Assembly (NCBI GenBank): GCA_902762615.1
Contig: CACWOX010000009.1
Coordinates: forward strand, 1-64,000
Direction: 5' to 3'
Length of the DNA stretch: 64,000 nucleotides
Source of the DNA: an uncultured Ruminococcus sp.
GTDB lineage: Bacteria > Bacillota > Clostridia > Oscillospirales > Acutalibacteraceae
This document shows positions 60,586-64,000 of the stretch, piece after piece. The position numbers and the translations under genes are program-made. The stretch's first letter is position 1. Each line of letters begins with the position of its first letter. Under the pieces are notes generated by a model. It was not told the DNA's origin and made no database searches. It saw only the letters and a program-made list of their open reading frames with translations.

Positions 60586-61668
60586 TTAATAATTGTTGTA
60601 GGTGTCAAAGAATTTGTACTGGTTAAGCACATCATTGATCTTGTTGTCGATTTTATTTCTCTGCTTTTCGGTCAGCTCACTTGCCGTGGTATTGTTGTAG
60701 GAGATGTAATAGCAAAGCACATAATCCCCCTTGTCATTCACAATCCACTGTGAGGAAGTGTATATTTTGTCAGTATTTGCCAGCATATTGTCCAGCTGCT
60801 CCACCATGTACTTTGCCAGCTTCTCGTCGTCCGGCTTGATCTTCTCCTTGAAGGTAAGGCTGAAGGTCTGCTTCTTGTCCTTGATTGCCTCCATGACCGC
60901 CTTGGGAATGGCGTATATATCCTTGATCTCCGTGCTCGACATCAGGGTATAATTGTACTTTTTGCCGACAGCCGCCTCAAAATAGCTGGTGTTCCAGTCG
61001 TGACCCGCCTGACGGCATGCGGTATCGTCCATATTGAAGTTTCTGTAATTGGCGTATTCGTTATCCATGTAGCAGTCGGTGTGGTACCAGCAGCCGTCGT
61101 CCAGCTTGACCAGATTCCACGAATGTCCCAGCGTTGTGCTGTGAACCACTCTGCATTCAATGCCCAGCATCTGCATGAACATTCTGAATGTCGTTGCGTA
61201 TCCCACGCAGACAGCAGTGTGATTTTTAAGCACGTCGTGAGGATTGTCGTTGTCGCCCGACGTGTCGGAGATGACCGTCAGTATGCCGGTGGTCGCCTTC
61301 ATGCCTGTGGTCAGGTATTGATAGACCGCCGCTTCCTTCTCGTAATCGCTCATGCCGTCCTTGATGATCTCCTTGATAACGTCCTTCGCCATGGCAAGGG
61401 TCTCCTTGTCGCGGTCGTCGAGCGCCGATGTATCGCCTGACTTGTAGGCGTCGGATATCTGCAGGGTGGATTTGATGACGTACTGCTGCGCGATCACCAC
61501 GTCGTCCTCCTGCTCGGGATCCTCAAACTGACCTGTATAAATGGCGATCATCTGATTGACATTCTGCTGATTCACCAGCATGACGACCGACATGACGGCG
61601 GTGCTGACAGTGAAGAACAGCAGCGCTATGGCTGCTGCGGCGGCTAACATTTTTGTGCGTTTTGACAT
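60586..61668 (-). CDS. Membrane-anchored transglutaminase-like protein
   Basis: A 360-residue protein with one N-terminal membrane helix (about residues 7-32) and a transglutaminase-like domain outside. The triad is complete: Cys154 in TAVCVGYA, His182 in LGHSWNLV and Asp198 in YHTDCYMD. Such domains cut or form amide bonds, often as peptidases. The C-terminal 100 residues are charged and unassigned. The ATG has GAGGTAAAGG upstream. It is the first gene of the operon with DUF4358, MBOAT and DHHW, so it may process the polymer or a partner protein. Confidence 0.88.
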   Translation of the reverse strand: MSKRTKMLAAAAAIALLFFTVSTAVMSVVMLVNQQNVNQMIAIYTGQFEDPEQEDDVVIAQQYVIKSTLQISDAYKSGDTSALDDRDKETLAMAKDVIKEIIKDGMSDYEKEAAVYQYLTTGMKATTGILTVISDTSGDNDNPHDVLKNHTAVCVGYATTFRMFMQMLGIECRVVHSTTLGHSWNLVKLDDGCWYHTDCYMDNEYANYRNFNMDDTACRQAGHDWNTSYFEAAVGKKYNYTLMSSTEIKDIYAIPKAVMEAIKDKKQTFSLTFKEKIKPDDEKLAKYMVEQLDNMLANTDKIYTSSQWIVNDKGDYVLCYYISYNNTTASELTEKQRNKIDNKINDVLNQYKFFDTYNNY

Positions 61669-61776
61669 GACCTTTACCTCTTTTTGACGTAATCCGTAAA
61701 TCACAGTGCGAATAATCCTGTGATGGCATGCAAGCGGGACAGCAAGCTGCATTCCCCGCTTAGCAATTTCAACACA

Positions 61777-61805
61777 AGTATAGACTTATATCCCACCAAT
61801 GTCAA
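61777..61805 (-). promoter_or_regulatory. Promoter of the transglutaminase-acylation operon
   Basis: Minus strand TTGACA (61805-61800) and TATACT (61782-61777), spacer 17 nt. Confidence 0.8.
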
Positions 61806-61862
61806 GCCACTTGGGTGAATTGTAAATAATTGTAATTTATAGATTTAGTTACATAAAAGCCA

Positions 61863-61891
61863 TTGATATTGCGGTATAATTGACGTATAAT
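61863..61891 (+). promoter_or_regulatory. Promoter of trxA
   Basis: TTGATA (61863-61868) and TATAAT (61886-61891), spacer 17 nt. Confidence 0.75.
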
Positions 61892-61963
61892 AATACTACT
61901 GATATAACCTAAGCAAAACAAAAAGCAAAAAACAATAAAACATATTTTTCGGAGGTAATCAAC

Positions 61964-62278
61964 ATGAAAGAAATTGTCATCACAGGTGAAAATTTTGCAA
62001 GCGAGGTTCTTCATTCCGACATGCCGGTTCTGATCGACTTCTGGGCGGAATGGTGCGGTCCCTGCAGAATGCAGGCTCCCGTGCTGGCGGAATTTGCCGA
62101 GCGTCACGACGATGTAAAGGTCGGCAAGGTCAACGTCGATCAGCAGCGTGCTCTCGCAGTCCAATTCGGCATTATGAGCATTCCCACACTCATTCTCTTC
62201 CGTGACGGCAAGCCTGCCGCACAGCGCATCGGATTGCAGGACGCCGCTTCCCTCGAACAGCTGATCACTGAGCTTTAA
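61964..62278 (+). CDS. trxA: Thioredoxin
   Basis: A 104-residue thioredoxin with the active site WAEWCGPCRMQAP (Cys31, Cys34) and the cis-Pro loop IMSIPTLILF. It reduces disulfides in cytosolic proteins. Length and motifs are normal. CGGAGGT lies 9-10 nt upstream of the ATG. It is a single-gene unit with its own promoter and terminator; no thioredoxin reductase is adjacent. Confidence 0.95.
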   Translation: MKEIVITGENFASEVLHSDMPVLIDFWAEWCGPCRMQAPVLAEFAERHDDVKVGKVNVDQQRALAVQFGIMSIPTLILFRDGKPAAQRIGLQDAASLEQLITEL

Positions 62279-62284
62279 TTGAAT

Positions 62285-62329
62285 AAAAATGTCCCCTGAC
62301 ACTCTATAAAAAATGTCAGGGGATTTTTG
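62285..62329 (+). terminator. Terminator of trxA
   Basis: TCCCCTGACA pairs with TGTCAGGGGA around a 12-nt loop, followed by TTTTTG. Confidence 0.88.
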
Positions 62330-62352
62330 TATATTTTAATATATTCACGGTC

Positions 62353-62628
62353 GCCAAAATTACCTGAAATTACCTGAAATCACCTTGAAATGACGTGGGA
62401 AACTTTCCACCGAAATCTCGGAACGCTCTCCGGGAGAGGCTTGCGGGAATTAAAAAATGTTGAAAATTACCTGATTACCTTTTTTATGTTTATAGATATA
62501 TATATATATTATTATATATAGCTCTCTATAGAAAGAATTTAGGTAATTAGGTAATTTCAGCCCCGATTTCAGGCATTTGCGGGGCATTCCGAGGTAAATT
62601 TGAGGTAAATTTGAGGTGATTCTGAGGT
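62353..62628. repeat. Array of inverted TTACCTGA/AGGTAA repeats
   Basis: There is no gene in this 389-nt gap. The left part has TTACCTGAAA repeats with a 10-bp period (62360, 62370, 62380) and TTACCTGATTACC (62467-62479). The right part has the inverse: AGGTAATTAGGTAATTTCAG (62541-62560) and TGAGGTAAATT-type repeats at 62591, 62601, 62611 and 62622. Between them lies an AT-rich palindromic block (62492-62530) and the hairpin CTCTC-CGG-GAGAG (62426-62438). Operators, iterons or an element end are possible. Confidence 0.65.
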
Positions 62629-62667
62629 CAATGCAAGAGGAAAAAGCGAATGGGCAGATCATTTGGC

Positions 62668-63366
62668 TCACTGTAAATCCAGCTTGCATATCACTCTGCC
62701 GCAGCATGTAATGCTGTCTGCGGGGCCGTAATGTCTGGGGGTGTAGGCGGGATTGAGCGATATCAGCTCGTCAACCCCCTGCTTCTTGATGAAGCTCTCG
62801 CCGTTGAGTACGAATATGCCGATATCTCCCTCGTCCACACGGGCATTTTTCTCCACCAGCACCAGATCGCCGTCCTCGAATGCCGGCGTCATGGAGTCGC
62901 CGCTGACGCGCACCACATAATCGCCTCTGCGGTGTTCGGGCGTGTCGGGAATTTCAATCTCGTCCTCCGGCGGCTCGTCGAGAGGATTGCCGAATCCGGC
63001 GGACACCGAAACGGCGTAATACGGACGCGTAATGACCCTGAGCACAGGGTGGCACCTGTCGTATTCAATATCCAATATAGAATCCATCACATTTCTGCCG
63101 TAGCTGTCAAGCGAACGGTATTTTTTTATATACTCCAGCTCGGCTCTGGTAAATACCGACGACGTGGGAGCAAGCCCCATTGCGTCATCCACCGAACACA
63201 TCAGCGCACGGCAGATAGCTTCAATGGTAGAGAGCTTGGGATTGGCATTGATGCCGGCGGTTATTTTGCTCACGGTGCCCTTGGGCAGTCCGGAACGCTC
63301 CACCAGCTCGTCGACTGTCATGCCGAGTTCCTTCCTGCGTCTGTTGATGTATTGATTGAATGTCAT
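62668..63366 (-). CDS. LexA/CI-like repressor (HTH plus S24 peptidase)
   Basis: A 232-residue repressor. An XRE-type helix-turn-helix covers about residues 1-62 (GMTVDELVERSGLPKGTVSKI). The C-terminal S24 peptidase domain has the Ala-Gly cleavage site in VSVSAGFG, the Ser of SGDSMTPAF and the Lys of ESFIKKQG, so RecA-triggered self-cleavage is expected. This resembles phage or integrative-element repressors more than LexA, whose DNA-binding domain differs. ATG 63366 has GGGTGA 5 nt upstream. It is transcribed divergently from a small HTH gene, the layout of a lysogeny switch. Confidence 0.88.
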   Translation of the reverse strand: MTFNQYINRRRKELGMTVDELVERSGLPKGTVSKITAGINANPKLSTIEAICRALMCSVDDAMGLAPTSSVFTRAELEYIKKYRSLDSYGRNVMDSILDIEYDRCHPVLRVITRPYYAVSVSAGFGNPLDEPPEDEIEIPDTPEHRRGDYVVRVSGDSMTPAFEDGDLVLVEKNARVDEGDIGIFVLNGESFIKKQGVDELISLNPAYTPRHYGPADSITCCGRVICKLDLQ

Positions 63367-63397
63367 AATAATCACCCGTCTGCACTGTTTTTTAGAA

Positions 63398-63410
63398 TAA
63401 TATGATATTA
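63398..63410. promoter_or_regulatory. Palindrome in the repressor leader
   Basis: TAATAT-G-ATATTA is a perfect 13-bp palindrome between the repressor promoter and its start codon; a possible autoregulatory operator. Confidence 0.5.
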
Positions 63411-63429
63411 CTCGGATTGCCTGACTGTA

Positions 63430-63458
63430 TTATAACATACGCTCAATAGGCTGTCAAG
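63430..63458 (-). promoter_or_regulatory. Consensus promoter of the S24 repressor
   Basis: Minus strand TTGACA (63458-63453) and TATAAT (63435-63430), spacer 17 nt, perfect to consensus. Confidence 0.88.
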
Positions 63459-63509
63459 CTGCAATAATTCCCTCAATGGAAATATAATCAAAAAATTTTG
63501 AAAAAAGGC

Positions 63510-63538
63510 TTGACAAATTCATTTAGAGGTATTATAAT
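63510..63538 (+). promoter_or_regulatory. Consensus promoter of the small HTH gene
   Basis: TTGACA (63510-63515) and TATAAT (63533-63538), spacer 17 nt, perfect to consensus. TTAGAGG occurs at 63523 and again about 30 bp downstream, possible operator half-sites. Confidence 0.88.
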
Positions 63539-63593
63539 GAATTTACCGATTCAATTAGAGGAATTAATCACTTCAAAGGAGGATCTCCCCCAT

Positions 63594-63815
63594 ATGCCAA
63601 ATGATACCTTACCGATGTTTCCCCATCTCGCAGCCGCCATGTCAGAGCAGGGACTGACAAGAAAAATGCTCGCCGCTTCACTCGGCATCAGCGTATCCTC
63701 TCTCGGCAGACGGCTTCAGGGGCGCATTGATTTCAGATGGAACGAGCTGTTCATTCTGCACAGCTTATTTCCGGACATGCCCGTGAGCCTGCTTCTGCAA
63801 CGCAGGGAAAATTGA
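63594..63815 (+). CDS. Small HTH protein, Cro-like position
   Basis: A 73-residue protein built mainly of an XRE-like helix-turn-helix (LTRKMLAASLGISVSSLGRRLQG). Its place, divergent from an S24 repressor with consensus promoters on both sides, matches Cro or early regulators of phages and integrative elements. ATG 63594 has AAGGAGG 11 nt upstream; an upstream in-frame ATG would overlap the promoter, so it is rejected. Confidence 0.75.
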   Translation: MPNDTLPMFPHLAAAMSEQGLTRKMLAASLGISVSSLGRRLQGRIDFRWNELFILHSLFPDMPVSLLLQRREN

Positions 63816-63837
63816 GAAATTGAAAGGAGAAAAAACC

Positions 63838-64000
63838 ATGTCAAAAACAAACCACTGCCATTACTGCGGCATCAGAACAACCAATCACAGCGGCATATGC
63901 AACGCATGTGCCGAGAAGCTCAAACTTATCAGAAAGCTCAGAGCCATCGTATTCGCCATCAAACACGACGCGGAAAAGGAGAAACAAACTCATGGAGAGA
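63838..64000 (+). CDS. Small Cys/His zinc-finger protein, 3' end outside window
   Basis: An ATG with AAAGGAG 8 nt upstream opens a frame to the right edge. It has CHYC and CNAC pairs (residues 7-10 and 21-24), a small zinc finger, followed by basic helices. Such short proteins are frequent in early regions of phages and mobile elements. The end of the gene is not visible. Confidence 0.7.
   Translation, partial: MSKTNHCHYCGIRTTNHSGICNACAEKLKLIRKLRAIVFAIKHDAEKEKQTHGE
63992..64000 (+). CDS. Possible start of the next gene
   Basis: ATGGAGAGA at the right edge is preceded by AAAAGGAG 11 nt upstream. Only three codons are visible. If real it overlaps the zinc-finger gene in another frame. Confidence 0.3.

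Overview
The window reads as chromosomal DNA of a Gram-positive clostridial bacterium, most likely of the Oscillospirales/Ruminococcaceae type. The evidence is AGGAGG-type ribosome binding sites, near-consensus sigma-A promoters with 16-18 nt spacers, several TTG starts, a proS T-box leader, a LytTR/DUF3021 pair, a ylm-divIVA-ileS-lspA cell division block, a split transketolase and a TagB-like wall polymer enzyme. No rRNA, tRNA, complete insertion sequence or CRISPR array was seen.

Region 1 (1-15.3 kb, mostly plus strand): an unknown gene with tandem start codons; metY; then a six-gene operon (patatin-like lipase, DHHW protein A, RCC1 protein A, MBOAT acyltransferase, DHHW protein B, RCC1 protein B) that looks like an exported O-acylation system with two beta-propeller partners; a secreted Ig-repeat/CAP protein; and a LytTR-DUF3021-ABC exporter operon.

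Region 2 (15.3-32.8 kb): serC-serA and a MATE exporter on the minus strand; an ECF sigma - membrane protein - serpin operon; two divergent ferrous iron systems (a PHP phosphatase, a FeoA-FeoB fusion and a small Cys-rich partner on one strand; separate feoA and feoB on the other); T-box-controlled proS; a GNAT enzyme, a flavodoxin and the two-subunit transketolase.

Region 3 (32.9-48.9 kb, all minus): a long housekeeping run transcribed mutS-tatD-mutL-miaA-HlyD-like-yggS-sepF-ylmH-divIVA-ileS-lspA-pseudouridine synthase, joining mismatch repair, tRNA modification and division-site genes. Modular intergenic repeats with the core AGCGCTTCGCGCT appear from 45 to 57 kb.

Region 4 (48.9-62.3 kb): a membrane protein behind a Fur/PerR-like box, queH, an ArsC/Spx-like protein, a TagB-GT4 fusion, an EF-G paralog with degenerate G motifs, a zinc-ribbon membrane protein, a second O-acylation operon (transglutaminase, DUF4358 lipoprotein, MBOAT, DHHW) and thioredoxin.

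Region 5 (62.3-64.0 kb): an array of GGTAA-type repeats, a LexA/CI-like S24 repressor and a divergent small HTH gene followed by small ORFs. This is the layout of a prophage or integrative-element control region running off the right edge.

The points most worth a second look are the coordinated change of all three expected catalytic residues in DHHW proteins A and B, the cysteine-rich RCC1 partners, the sigma-serpin operon, the EF-G paralog, the modular repeats and the right-edge control region.
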